Of a stretch of 64,000 nt of DNA, positions 41,175 through 48,529 are shown piece after piece; position 1 is the first letter of the stretch, and every line of letters starts with the position of its first letter. Below the pieces are notes generated by a model. That model was not told the DNA's origin. It saw nothing but the letters and a program-made list of their open reading frames with translations, and searched no databases. Location of the stretch: the IMG/VR virus record IMGVR_UViG_3300046517_002304, positions 1 to 64,000 of that record; one strand, 5' to 3'. The translations under genes were made by a program, and so were the position numbers. Origin of the DNA: a virus.

Positions 41175-41500
41175 GCCATTTGCGACAGATGAAAGTTTCT
41201 GCGATCTTTAATTTTACTAAACTCCCCGATCAGATCTCTATCTAGGCTAATTTTTTTAGCTTCCATGTCAGATTGACCGTCTTTTTTGACGGTCCACTCA
41301 ACACTTATCTGCCCATGTTTTAACATATCCATCAGTTTTTCGGCAGCGTATGGACCTTCCCAAGGCATATTGTATAACGGGCGTATTACGTATTTGCGGT
41401 CATTGCCTTCTAAAAGAAGCATGGGTGGCTCTTCTGCGACTTCCTGCCCGAATAGTGGGACACCATAGTTTTCTTTGATGTACTGTAAGAAACTCTTCAT
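41171..41500 (-). CDS. GYF_2-like protein with capsid-targeting-like N-terminus
   Basis: 109 residues. N-terminus MKSFLQYIKEN differs from the T4 tag MKTYQEFIAE mainly by like-for-like changes, with an I-K-E cut site. The middle (RKYVIRPLYNMPWEGPYAAEKLMDMLKHG) has the G-P-(Y/F)-x-x-x-x-L-x-x-(M/L)-(L/I)-x-x-G pattern of GYF_2 domains. The last residues are Lys-rich. Start coupled to the upstream Cys-rich gene (TAATG). Probably a packaged internal protein. Confidence 0.6.
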   Translation of the reverse strand: MKSFLQYIKENYGVPLFGQEVAEEPPMLLLEGNDRKYVIRPLYNMPWEGPYAAEKLMDMLKHGQISVEWTVKKDGQSDMEAKKISLDRDLIGEFSKIKDRRNFHLSQMA

Positions 41501-41679
41501 TACTTACAAATACATGGATTACAACTGCAACCCATTCCCTTGCAACAAGCGGTTGGCATGCCTGGTTTGCACCCGCAATTTTTGGTGCAAGAGCACTGAG
41601 ATGTATTAACAACCCCAAATAAACGGTACCCACCGGCGATGGCCAGTAAAATTGCTGTTACAAATATAAAGTTTTTCAT
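41500..41679 (-). CDS. Cys-rich secreted or membrane-anchored miniprotein
   Basis: 59 residues, below common gene-calling size. An N-terminal hydrophobic segment (residues 4-17, FIFVTAILLAIAGG) acts as signal or anchor; the rest has ten cysteines in CxC and CC groups (C29, C31, C35, C37, C45, C46, C51, C53, C56, C58), like a small metallothionein. It has a good AGGAG, and a CTAAATA box 4 nt upstream of that, so it is a late gene with a normal leader. No Cys in the signal suggests a lipobox. Confidence 0.65.
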   Translation of the reverse strand: MKNFIFVTAILLAIAGGYRLFGVVNTSQCSCTKNCGCKPGMPTACCKGMGCSCNPCICK

Positions 41680-41695
41680 AATTTTTCTCCTATAG

Positions 41696-41702
41696 TATTT
41701 AG
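41696..41702 (-). promoter_or_regulatory. Late-like box CTAAATA with leadered transcript
   Basis: CTAAATA on the minus strand; transcription would begin at about the AGGAG of the Cys-rich gene, giving a very short but SD-containing leader. This contrasts with the leaderless cases. Confidence 0.5.
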
Positions 41703-41707
41703 TTTTT

Positions 41708-42637
41708 TTAGTAGGAATCTAGTAAATGCATGATAATATGAGCCATTTTCTTTACATGCATGGATGGTGATAGATGTACGTCCCACGAAACAATATCTGG
41801 AACCCATCTATGGACTCTAATCGGCGATGAGATTTCTTGTCCGATACACTTAACTAAACCTGTTTTAGGATTGAAGCTCATGTCAATATTGAATTGCTCC
41901 AGTCGTTCGCCATCAACAGGTCTCATCATGCCGCCGCCGCGAACACTAAAGTAAGTAATGTATCTGTTGTTATTTATTCTTTTAGTTTTCTCATAGATAA
42001 ACCATTCTGGCTTCTCATTTTGAACCCAACTGTCTATCATCTTCACCAAAGGCAGTAGATCGTATTCTTTTTCAGGGTTTAATGGTTTTTCTTTTACTAA
42101 ATGCTCCATATTTTCCCATATTACATCTATAATTTTATTCTCTACATCTGGATCTTCTGATTTTGGCTTAAACTGTATTAATGGTATAGCAGATATACAC
42201 TGCCAAACTAACTCGCCCTCAAAATTATGGCTTAAAACCGATACAAATGCCTTCCAAGAACCGAGTGGGCTTAAGTCTAGTTCTATTGCGCCTTCATTGT
42301 ACTCGCCATGAGCAATATCTTTATTGCTATTTTTATTTTTGTGACCCCATATAATGCTATCACTCCATATCTCTATTGGTTTTAGCGCACCTAACTTTCG
42401 CTTAGACAAAGTATCAATAATTACACCCGCTTCTGCGGGTTGAATAGCATGGTTGTTTTTAGATATTGGTTGGAGTTTACTAAGTTTTCCAAAGCCGAAA
42501 ATATCTTTGTGCTTCCCGAAGTATTCTTCTGGCTCTGCTCTTTTGGGAAGTTTTTGAAGATTTGGGTCTATAACAGGCCGTTCTTTGGATTTAAATCCAA
42601 ACATGTCTTCTTGCATCCAGTTAGCGAAACTTCCCAT
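41708..42637 (-). CDS. Hypothetical protein with capsid-targeting-like N-terminus
   Basis: 309 residues. N-terminus MGSFANWMQEDMFGF has the tag pattern (F4, W7, E10), with M-Q-E in place of (I/L)-x-E. A second DIFGFG occurs near residue 45. The rest is alpha/beta with no known domain. CTAAATA ends 4 nt before the ATG and no SD is present. Could be a virion-associated protein. Confidence 0.6.
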   Translation of the reverse strand: MGSFANWMQEDMFGFKSKERPVIDPNLQKLPKRAEPEEYFGKHKDIFGFGKLSKLQPISKNNHAIQPAEAGVIIDTLSKRKLGALKPIEIWSDSIIWGHKNKNSNKDIAHGEYNEGAIELDLSPLGSWKAFVSVLSHNFEGELVWQCISAIPLIQFKPKSEDPDVENKIIDVIWENMEHLVKEKPLNPEKEYDLLPLVKMIDSWVQNEKPEWFIYEKTKRINNNRYITYFSVRGGGMMRPVDGERLEQFNIDMSFNPKTGLVKCIGQEISSPIRVHRWVPDIVSWDVHLSPSMHVKKMAHIIMHLLDSY

Positions 42638-42641
42638 ACCT

Positions 42642-42648
42642 TATTTAG
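42642..42648 (-). promoter_or_regulatory. Late-like box CTAAATA, 4 nt before ATG 42637
   Basis: The minus strand reads ACTAAATA-AGGT-ATG. Confidence 0.6.
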
Positions 42649-42660
42649 TTGAATTTAAAA

Positions 42661-43191
42661 TTAAAACTGCTCATTAGTACCCTTCACAAAATTATAAAAA
42701 TCAGCTAGTTCATCATTTGACCTAGGAAGATACTTATTTTGAGAACGGTCAAAATCCTGCGCAGCCTTTCGTCCGTACACCTTTATTACTCTTGCTTTAG
42801 ATGGGTCGTTAACAAAAAATTCGTTACCGAAACCCCGGCTAGATTGGAAATATTGATTTCTTGGAACTTGAGTCATGTCAATTAAGGCTACGTATTGCCT
42901 ATTTCCATAGCTTGACCAGTTAGCCAGATGAGATGTGATCATAAATTTACCAACGTCTACCCCTCCTGTAGCCAAGCTAGACATATCTCTAGGGCCTTTG
43001 TTTGGGTCTATCTGAAAATTAGGATCATCTGTCCAATGCCAATACAAACCATGCTTAATTTGTATTTGATAATCTTGATAAAAATCTTTTAAAGATGGAG
43101 CCTTTATGGCTTCAGCGGCAAGTCCACGAAGAATGGCGGTTTTTAGGTTCCACTTGCGAGATTCTTCTAGGAATAGCTTAAATGAACTCAT
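42661..43191 (-). CDS. Tagged protein, possible ADP-ribosyltransferase
   Basis: 176 residues. N-terminus MSSFKLFLEES has the tag and an L-E-E cut site before Ser. The body shows GLYWHWTDDPNF, then FMITSHLANWSSYG, then GFGNEFFVNDPSKARVIKVYG. The order aromatic-His, Ser-rich strand and a late Glu followed by FFV-x-x-P-x-x-x-x-V recalls ADP-ribosyltransferase folds. T4 packages the ADP-ribosyltransferase Alt in its head, so the combination makes sense, but the assignment is my pattern reading only. Confidence 0.5.
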   Translation of the reverse strand: MSSFKLFLEESRKWNLKTAILRGLAAEAIKAPSLKDFYQDYQIQIKHGLYWHWTDDPNFQIDPNKGPRDMSSLATGGVDVGKFMITSHLANWSSYGNRQYVALIDMTQVPRNQYFQSSRGFGNEFFVNDPSKARVIKVYGRKAAQDFDRSQNKYLPRSNDELADFYNFVKGTNEQF

Positions 43192-43193
43192 GC

Positions 43194-43203
43194 AATATAT
43201 ATT
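43194..43203. promoter_or_regulatory. Symmetric late-like box serving two divergent genes
   Basis: AATATATATT, its own complement, lies in a 14-bp gap. On each strand AATATATA ends exactly 4 nt before a start codon (43191 minus with TTGC; 43206 plus with TTGT). There is no room for a ribosome site on either side. Confidence 0.6.
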
Positions 43204-43205
43204 GT

Positions 43206-43496
43206 ATGCAAACCTTTAAACAGTATTGGGAATCTCGGGTTTTAGGCGCAGATGACATTAAGCGAATTATCTTTAACTCGCTTGGGATCAATATTGACAG
43301 CGCGCAGGAAAAAGACTATCTTAACAATAATCTTTCTGACTACAGCAACCGAAATGAGATTTTACGCGCACAGGCGATTAGAGAGTTGCCAAATTTTGAT
43401 GAAATCAAAAGAGTTATTACCGTAGACTACAACAAATTCACAATCGGTACTCTAATAAGCTACATAGACAAATTGGTAAATCCAGGAGAAATCTGA
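43206..43496 (+). CDS. Small tagged helical protein
   Basis: 96 residues. N-terminus MQTFKQYWESR carries the tag with no classic cut motif. The rest is helical. Its TGA overlaps the next ATG (TGATG), coupling it to the amidinotransferase gene. Likely packaged internal protein. Confidence 0.6.
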   Translation: MQTFKQYWESRVLGADDIKRIIFNSLGINIDSAQEKDYLNNNLSDYSNRNEILRAQAIRELPNFDEIKRVITVDYNKFTIGTLISYIDKLVNPGEI

Positions 43497-44293
43497 TGCC
43501 ACAAAGATTTTTGATGTCGTATCCAGAGTTTTTTGACGTAAATTACGAAATCAACACTTGGATGGACGTAAAAAACAAGCCTGATAACTTTCTTGCCAAT
43601 AAACAGTGGCGAAGACTGTATCAGTTGCTTATTACATTAGGGGCAAATGTTGACGTTGTAGACGGCCATAAAGATTATCCTGATTTAGTTTTTACTGCTA
43701 ATGCAGGAACGGTTAAGGGAAAGGTTTTTATTCCTTCTAATTTCAAGTATAAGGAACGACAAGGCGAATCTTTGATATATAACAGATGGTTTGCCGAAAA
43801 TGGTTTTGAGTTAAAATCTCTACCATCAGAAGTTTCTTTTGAAGGGCACGGAGACGCGATATTCTTTCAAGACAAACTGATTCAGGGACATGGATTTCGT
43901 AGTTCTTATGAATCTCATCAAAAATTAAGCGACTTATTAGAAACCGAAGTTGTGCCTGTAGAGTTGACGAATGGTCATTTTTATCATTTAGATACTTGTC
44001 TTTTTGTTCTGAATCAAGCCACTCCATCTATTATTTATTTCCCAGGCGCTTTTTCACCAGAGAGTGTGGCGGTAATTGAAGGATTACCATGCGATAAACT
44101 ACAAATATCAGAAGATGAAGCGCATGGATTTGCTTGTAATGCAATACAGGTAGGAGGGTGCGTGATTTTATCTGAAGGATGTGAAGAAACTGCGGAATGG
44201 CTAATGGATAGAGGGATTAAAGTATTTTTTAACGATGTAAGCCAGTTTAACTTGGCTGGTGGCGGGAACGCCTGTATGGTGTTGGAAATTTAA
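43496..44293 (+). CDS. Amidinotransferase/dimethylargininase-family enzyme
   Basis: 265 residues of the pentein fold. Asp/Asn block PDLVFTANAG (62-71), FEGHGDA (115-121, D120), FYHLDTCL (H164) and C-terminal nucleophile GGGNACMVLE (C260). Related enzymes hydrolyse dimethylarginine or transfer amidino groups; others hydrolyse arginine. It could release citrulline or ornithine from arginine, or act on modified arginine. AGGAG precedes the ATG. It has no tag and its upstream partner does. Confidence 0.8.
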   Translation: MPQRFLMSYPEFFDVNYEINTWMDVKNKPDNFLANKQWRRLYQLLITLGANVDVVDGHKDYPDLVFTANAGTVKGKVFIPSNFKYKERQGESLIYNRWFAENGFELKSLPSEVSFEGHGDAIFFQDKLIQGHGFRSSYESHQKLSDLLETEVVPVELTNGHFYHLDTCLFVLNQATPSIIYFPGAFSPESVAVIEGLPCDKLQISEDEAHGFACNAIQVGGCVILSEGCEETAEWLMDRGIKVFFNDVSQFNLAGGGNACMVLEI

Positions 44294-44296
44294 TTA

Positions 44297-44695
44297 TTAT
44301 ATGGGAGTAAACTTCCCAAACATTTTGCATGCGGCATCGCATAATTGAATTGACAACGATATATTCTTTTGATCAATGGCATCTTTTAATTCAAAAACCT
44401 TTTTCTGAAGTTCTTTTAGGAAATCTAATATTTTAATTGTCGCGCCATATTTTGGTCTTACAGACATTTTATCTATACCATCCTGTATTGCTTCGTAACA
44501 TCGCCCCAACATTCTTTCTGCCCAATGAATATCTCTAGTTCCCTTGCTGGCCATATCCAGCATTTCTTTAGTCATAAATATTGGCTCGCCGATTGAGTTT
44601 AGGATACTTATCATAAATCCAGTAAACATTTCTTCATCCGTATACATTGGAGCATCGTTTCCGTCATTCTCTAGCCACAGTTTAAAACTACTCAT
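44297..44695 (-). CDS. Tagged helical protein
   Basis: 132 residues. N-terminus MSSFKLWLENDG is nearly the same as MSSFKLFLEES at 43191. The rest is helical with no known domain. Start is coupled to the upstream gene by ATGA. Confidence 0.6.
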   Translation of the reverse strand: MSSFKLWLENDGNDAPMYTDEEMFTGFMISILNSIGEPIFMTKEMLDMASKGTRDIHWAERMLGRCYEAIQDGIDKMSVRPKYGATIKILDFLKELQKKVFELKDAIDQKNISLSIQLCDAACKMFGKFTPI

Positions 44696-44901
44696 TTATG
44701 CTTCTTTCTTCGCTTTCGCTTTTTTTCATGGCTAGTATAATAACCACCCCATGACCATACTGGCATTGCCATAGGCAGTCCAAATCCCCCACCGGCACCA
44801 CCATTTGATCCGGCTCCGCACATACCTCCTGTGCCGCCAGCTCCCGCCATCCCACCGCCACAACCACATTGTTCCATACGCCATTGTTCAAATGTTTTCA
44901 T
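44692..44901 (-). CDS. Tagged Gly-rich miniprotein with polybasic tail
   Basis: 69 residues. N-terminus MKTFEQWRMEQ (tag), then a Gly/Ala/Met/Cys-rich middle (about 12-48), then KKRKRRKKHK at the end. The basic tail suggests DNA binding inside the head, as with basic T4 internal proteins. TAAATA ends 4 nt before the ATG. Confidence 0.6.
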   Translation of the reverse strand: MKTFEQWRMEQCGCGGGMAGAGGTGGMCGAGSNGGAGGGFGLPMAMPVWSWGGYYTSHEKKRKRRKKHK

Positions 44902-44905
44902 GCTA

Positions 44906-44911
44906 TATTTA
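44906..44911 (-). promoter_or_regulatory. Late-like box TAAATA, 4 nt before ATG 44901
   Basis: The minus strand reads AGTAAATA-TAGC-ATG; no SD. Confidence 0.6.
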
Positions 44912-44943
44912 CTATTTTTTACGCAAACATTTAATATGAATTT

Positions 44944-45516
44944 TTATGGTTTACCGAGACTCAAGGCTCTAACGCCCCATCCTAAGTATATGCCATAGGT
45001 GATTCGTTCCGCGTCAAGCATAAGCATATTGGTTGCCTTAAGCCAACTATTGATAATTTCAATGGTAATTGGTCGCTCATGCGCCTTTGACACACCGGAT
45101 ACATGTTCCGCCGACTCATTTTGAGCATCTAACGAACGATTGTCTTCTGGACATGTTATAATTAAAATTCCGCCTGGTTTTAATACGTTTCTTGTATTTG
45201 TGATTATTGTTTTAGCATCTTCATCACTAAAGTGTTCTAGTATATCTCCTAAAACAGCGACATCTGCGGTCGCATTAAATGGGAATGGTAATCTAGCATC
45301 GTGAATAATATCGGCTTGAGTTGGGCAATCATTGGCTCCAGACCATTGATTTATATCAATGTTGATAGCTTGAAAGTCATACTTTAATAAGCCGCAGTCA
45401 ATGTCGCATCCGATATTAAGAATCCTTTGCCCTTTTTGAAGGTACTTTCTTTGGAAGACATATTGATGTAGTTGGCGGCAGACTTCTAGTTTTGCGGCAG
45501 CTTCTTCTGGCGTCAT
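44944..45516 (-). CDS. Class-I SAM methyltransferase
   Basis: 190 residues. RILNIGCDIDCGLL (motif I), AINIDINQW (II), ADVAVLGDILEHF (IV) and LKPGGILIIT (V) are all clear. Methyltransf_11/23 type; substrate unknown. AAGGA precedes the ATG, unlike its tagged neighbours. Confidence 0.75.
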   Translation of the reverse strand: MTPEEAAAKLEVCRQLHQYVFQRKYLQKGQRILNIGCDIDCGLLKYDFQAINIDINQWSGANDCPTQADIIHDARLPFPFNATADVAVLGDILEHFSDEDAKTIITNTRNVLKPGGILIITCPEDNRSLDAQNESAEHVSGVSKAHERPITIEIINSWLKATNMLMLDAERITYGIYLGWGVRALSLGKP

Positions 45517-45553
45517 AATAGATTTTCCTTATAGTGAATCTATTATAGGTGGT

Positions 45554-45739
45554 TTATTTTACTTTTTTAACCTTCTTCTTTTTAATAATTATATTTGGCA
45601 TATCACAGGCGCAACATCCGGTTTCAGAAGTTTCATCTTTTTGCGGCATAGATTGAGTGTTGGATGAACAGGCATCGCTTCCTGCCATATTGTCTAAGGA
45701 AGTTTCTTTAATTTTAATCCACTCATGGAAAGTTTGCAT
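45554..45739 (-). CDS. Tagged miniprotein with Cys cluster and polybasic tail
   Basis: 61 residues. N-terminus MQTFHEWIKIKET has the tag and an I-K-E site before Thr. A Ser/Asp/Gln-rich middle, then GCCACD and IIIKKKKVKKVK. Built like the 44692 protein: tag, Cys, basic end. It starts 11 bp from a divergent start codon with no SD. Confidence 0.6.
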   Translation of the reverse strand: MQTFHEWIKIKETSLDNMAGSDACSSNTQSMPQKDETSETGCCACDMPNIIIKKKKVKKVK

Positions 45740-45751
45740 ATATATTATATA
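45739..45751. promoter_or_regulatory. AT-only 11-bp gap between divergent starts
   Basis: ATATATTATAT separates the ATGs at 45739 (minus) and 45751 (plus). On the minus strand TATATAAT ends 4 nt before the ATG; on the plus strand TATATATT does. Neither gene can have a ribosome site here. Confidence 0.5.
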
Positions 45752-45954
45752 TGGCCGCTTGCCCTACTATCATCAGTTCTGAAGACCCCACTTTTCCAGA
45801 ATTTCAGAGGCCCTATACGCCGATTACGTATCAGAGTTGCCGTGGGTGCGCCGATTCACAGGTTACAGATAATGCATATCCATTGCCCGATCTAGTGATA
45901 AATAATACACCAAAAGTCGTAGTAGGAAGATTATCTCGTCAAGATTTTTCTTGA
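45751..45954 (+). CDS. Small Pro-rich hypothetical protein
   Basis: 67 residues, Pro/Thr/Ser-rich, with one C-x-x-C (SCRGCAD). No tag. Not recognised. The divergent late-type box suggests late expression. Confidence 0.5.
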   Translation: MAACPTIISSEDPTFPEFQRPYTPITYQSCRGCADSQVTDNAYPLPDLVINNTPKVVVGRLSRQDFS

Positions 45955-45966
45955 AATTGACGATAA

Positions 45967-47370
45967 ATGTATATGGATGTCATTGTAATTGAAAATAGTT
46001 ATTCATGCTTATTAAGCGATAATGAAAAGCTAAAAGATGTGCTTTGGACATCTCTAAGGTTCAGAGACAGGAACTATTTTCATAATCGCGCCTATAAAAT
46101 GAAAAAGTGGGACGGGTTCGTTGATTTCTTTAATAAGAAAAACGGAAAGTTTCTTACAGGACTACTGCCTGAAGTAAAAACTATATTAAAACTTAAAGGT
46201 GTTGAGTACGAAGTTTCTGATCGTCGTACATCGCTTGATTTTTTGCACCAGAAGATAGATGAAGATTTTTTGGGTAATGGGTATAAGTTAAGAGATTATC
46301 AGATGGAGTACATTGAGAATATTTCAAAGTATAAAAGAGGTATTATTGATTCTAAAACTGGCTCGGGTAAAACCTTAATGATGGCTGGTATTGTTAAAAA
46401 TTTGCCGAAGGGGACTAAAGTACTAATTCTCTGTAATAGGAAATCATTAGTAGAACAAAATTATAATGAGCTAATTGAGTTTGGGATTGAGGGTGTCGGA
46501 AGAGTATATGACAAATATAAAGAGCCTAATACAATTACTTGTAGCACGATACAAAGTTGTAAACATATAGATAAATTGATTCCAGGAATTCAGGCTATCA
46601 TTATTGATGAGTTACATTTGCTAAGCAGTGGTAAGGCAAAGAAGCTGTACGCGAAGTTAAAAAATTGTTCTGTTCGTGTTGGTTTAAGCGCTACTCCGTT
46701 TAAATTTGGTGGCAAAGATTTGACGCAGAAGTTTTTGGTCAAGGGGTGGATTGGGCCGATTATTAAGGTGCTAGAGTCTACTGATACCGGATTCTTAACG
46801 ACTAAAGAATTGCAGGACAGGAATATTTTATCAACCGTAGAATGCACATTTTTTAAAGTTGATAAGCCTCAGTTAAAATATGAGGTTTACATAGATGCCG
46901 TCACCAAGGGCATCGCCCAGAATGATTATTTGAATAATATGGTTAAAAAAATAATTACTGAAATGTCTGGTAGAACGCTTATACTAGTTGACAGGATCGA
47001 ACACGGCGACCGGCTGAAAGAATTAATTCCACATGCTTATTGGATACAAGGAAAAGATAACCTTGACAGCAGGCAATTTGTGATAGATAAACTGACGGCT
47101 AATGAACAGGCCGTGGGCATCGCAACAGCCGGCATATTATCTGTAGGCGTGAACGTATTCGTTCACCAACTGGTGAATTTATGTGACTCTAATGCAGAGC
47201 ATATATTGCTACAGGCATTAGGAAGAGGGCTTAGAGTTAAAAGCGACAAGCAACACTTAAAGTATTACGATTTCTTATTTGAAATCAATCAGTATTTAAA
47301 CGATCATTCAAAAAATAGAATCAAGATATTAGAGAAGCAAGGATATTCGGTATCTATCGTTGATTTATAA
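45967..47370 (+). CDS. uvsW: UvsW-like superfamily 2 helicase
   Basis: 467 residues (T4 UvsW 503). The N-terminal small domain (about 1-100, with RAYKMKKWDGFVDFF) is the UvsW-specific DNA-binding part. The core has SKTGSGKT (129-136), DELH (214-217), LSATPF (motif III), and QALGRGLR (motif VI). It should process recombination intermediates and regress forks with UvsX. The start may be 45967 or 45973; neither has an SD, and a GATAAATG sequence overlaps them. Confidence 0.9.
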   Translation: MYMDVIVIENSYSCLLSDNEKLKDVLWTSLRFRDRNYFHNRAYKMKKWDGFVDFFNKKNGKFLTGLLPEVKTILKLKGVEYEVSDRRTSLDFLHQKIDEDFLGNGYKLRDYQMEYIENISKYKRGIIDSKTGSGKTLMMAGIVKNLPKGTKVLILCNRKSLVEQNYNELIEFGIEGVGRVYDKYKEPNTITCSTIQSCKHIDKLIPGIQAIIIDELHLLSSGKAKKLYAKLKNCSVRVGLSATPFKFGGKDLTQKFLVKGWIGPIIKVLESTDTGFLTTKELQDRNILSTVECTFFKVDKPQLKYEVYIDAVTKGIAQNDYLNNMVKKIITEMSGRTLILVDRIEHGDRLKELIPHAYWIQGKDNLDSRQFVIDKLTANEQAVGIATAGILSVGVNVFVHQLVNLCDSNAEHILLQALGRGLRVKSDKQHLKYYDFLFEINQYLNDHSKNRIKILEKQGYSVSIVDL

Positions 47371-47844
47371 AACCTGACTATGCTTAAATGACTTTGTAGG
47401 ATATTCTGAAGTTCCATGCACTCCATTCCCGATGCCATCATTCATAAAGAAGATCATTGCGTATTTAGCACTTATCTGTAAAGAGAACCGTAATATTTTG
47501 CCTTTCGTTAGCCATGAATCGCATGAACAGTGAATAACTATTACGGGTTTATTGTCATGATCAGTAGTCTTGCAGGTAAGATTTACATTTAAAGGCATTT
47601 TGGCTACTTGCGGGCATCTTATTTTTATTCCCTTTGTGATATAATCAAAAGACGCCAATGTATTTTTTTGATTCTTATTATATGGCGATTTTAAAGATGT
47701 CCGTGGGTTCATCTTTTTAGAAATCGTCGGCTTTGGCTTGTTTGTATTATGCCTTTTGTTGATTAATATAATTTGCTTTGGGTGCTGCGGAGTAAGTTTT
47801 GTAATCTCTATTTGAGATCTACTATCGGTTATTTTGTTCTTCAT
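47365..47844 (-). CDS. Hypothetical protein, 159 aa
   Basis: Very basic, Asn/Lys/Pro-rich N-terminal half (about 1-60, likely disordered) and a beta-rich C-terminal half with CSCDSW. Not recognised. No SD. Overlaps the convergent uvsW end by 6 bp. Confidence 0.5.
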   Translation of the reverse strand: MKNKITDSRSQIEITKLTPQHPKQIILINKRHNTNKPKPTISKKMNPRTSLKSPYNKNQKNTLASFDYITKGIKIRCPQVAKMPLNVNLTCKTTDHDNKPVIVIHCSCDSWLTKGKILRFSLQISAKYAMIFFMNDGIGNGVHGTSEYPTKSFKHSQVL

Positions 47845-47869
47845 GGCAGTTGGACTGCATAGTTTTAAT

Positions 47870-48529
47870 TTAATCTTGGGCGTGGATTACTTTGAATGTA
47901 AGAAAAAATTGCTTTGTTCTAGTCTTAAAGCGCTCTTGGTTATTTGAGTCGTAAATAACGACTTCATCTGCCCGAACTTCCATAGTAAAACATTTGCCTT
48001 TTTGAGATCCATCTATAGCCGATAGAAAGATATTACAGAAAAGAACTCCTGCCTGAACTTTCTCTCTGCCATCAACGCGAAACGATTGATTTCTGAGAGA
48101 CAAAATAAGGGTGTCGCCAGCAAACAGGTTATTGTAAATATCTACAGCTACGGATATATCGCTTGGCTTAAAATGATGGCTCGGTGGCATATCTATTGTT
48201 GTTTCACCGACTTTAATTATCTGGCTAATATCGCATCCATCAGAAATATTTCCGCCAAGTTTTTCTATGATTATTTGTGATTTTATTCTAGAAATTATGT
48301 CAAAAAACAGACCGATATCAATGTCATCAATCCTGATCTTATAGCCTATACTTGGCCTTATTATAGCAGATTTATCCTTTTTATATTGGATAACCTTTGC
48401 CATATATTCTCCCTTGGTCGGGTCTAGAATTTCAGACACAACAAGGTATACGTTTGCGGGGACTTTATGTTTTTTTCCCCACTTCATCGGAATTGCATTC
48501 CGAATTATAGTTCCTAAAGGAAGATGCAT
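47870..48529 (-). CDS. Hypothetical beta-rich protein
   Basis: 219 residues. Begins MHLPLGTIIRNAI; contains several possible KOW/SH3-like strands (VYLVVSEILDPTKGEYMAKVI). Not recognised. The ATG overlaps the peptidase stop (TAATG). Confidence 0.5.
   Translation of the reverse strand: MHLPLGTIIRNAIPMKWGKKHKVPANVYLVVSEILDPTKGEYMAKVIQYKKDKSAIIRPSIGYKIRIDDIDIGLFFDIISRIKSQIIIEKLGGNISDGCDISQIIKVGETTIDMPPSHHFKPSDISVAVDIYNNLFAGDTLILSLRNQSFRVDGREKVQAGVLFCNIFLSAIDGSQKGKCFTMEVRADEVVIYDSNNQERFKTRTKQFFLTFKVIHAQD

Noticed and set aside
41400-41633. Open frame of 77 residues on the minus strand overlapping the Cys-rich gene
   Set aside because: Different frame of the same strand with no ribosome site; the 59-residue Cys-rich frame has an SD, a promoter box and a coupled stop-start.
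44944-45516. Including this methyltransferase in the tagged set because of its location
   Set aside because: Its N-terminus (MTPEEAAAKLE) lacks the Phe/aromatic pattern, and it has a normal SD.
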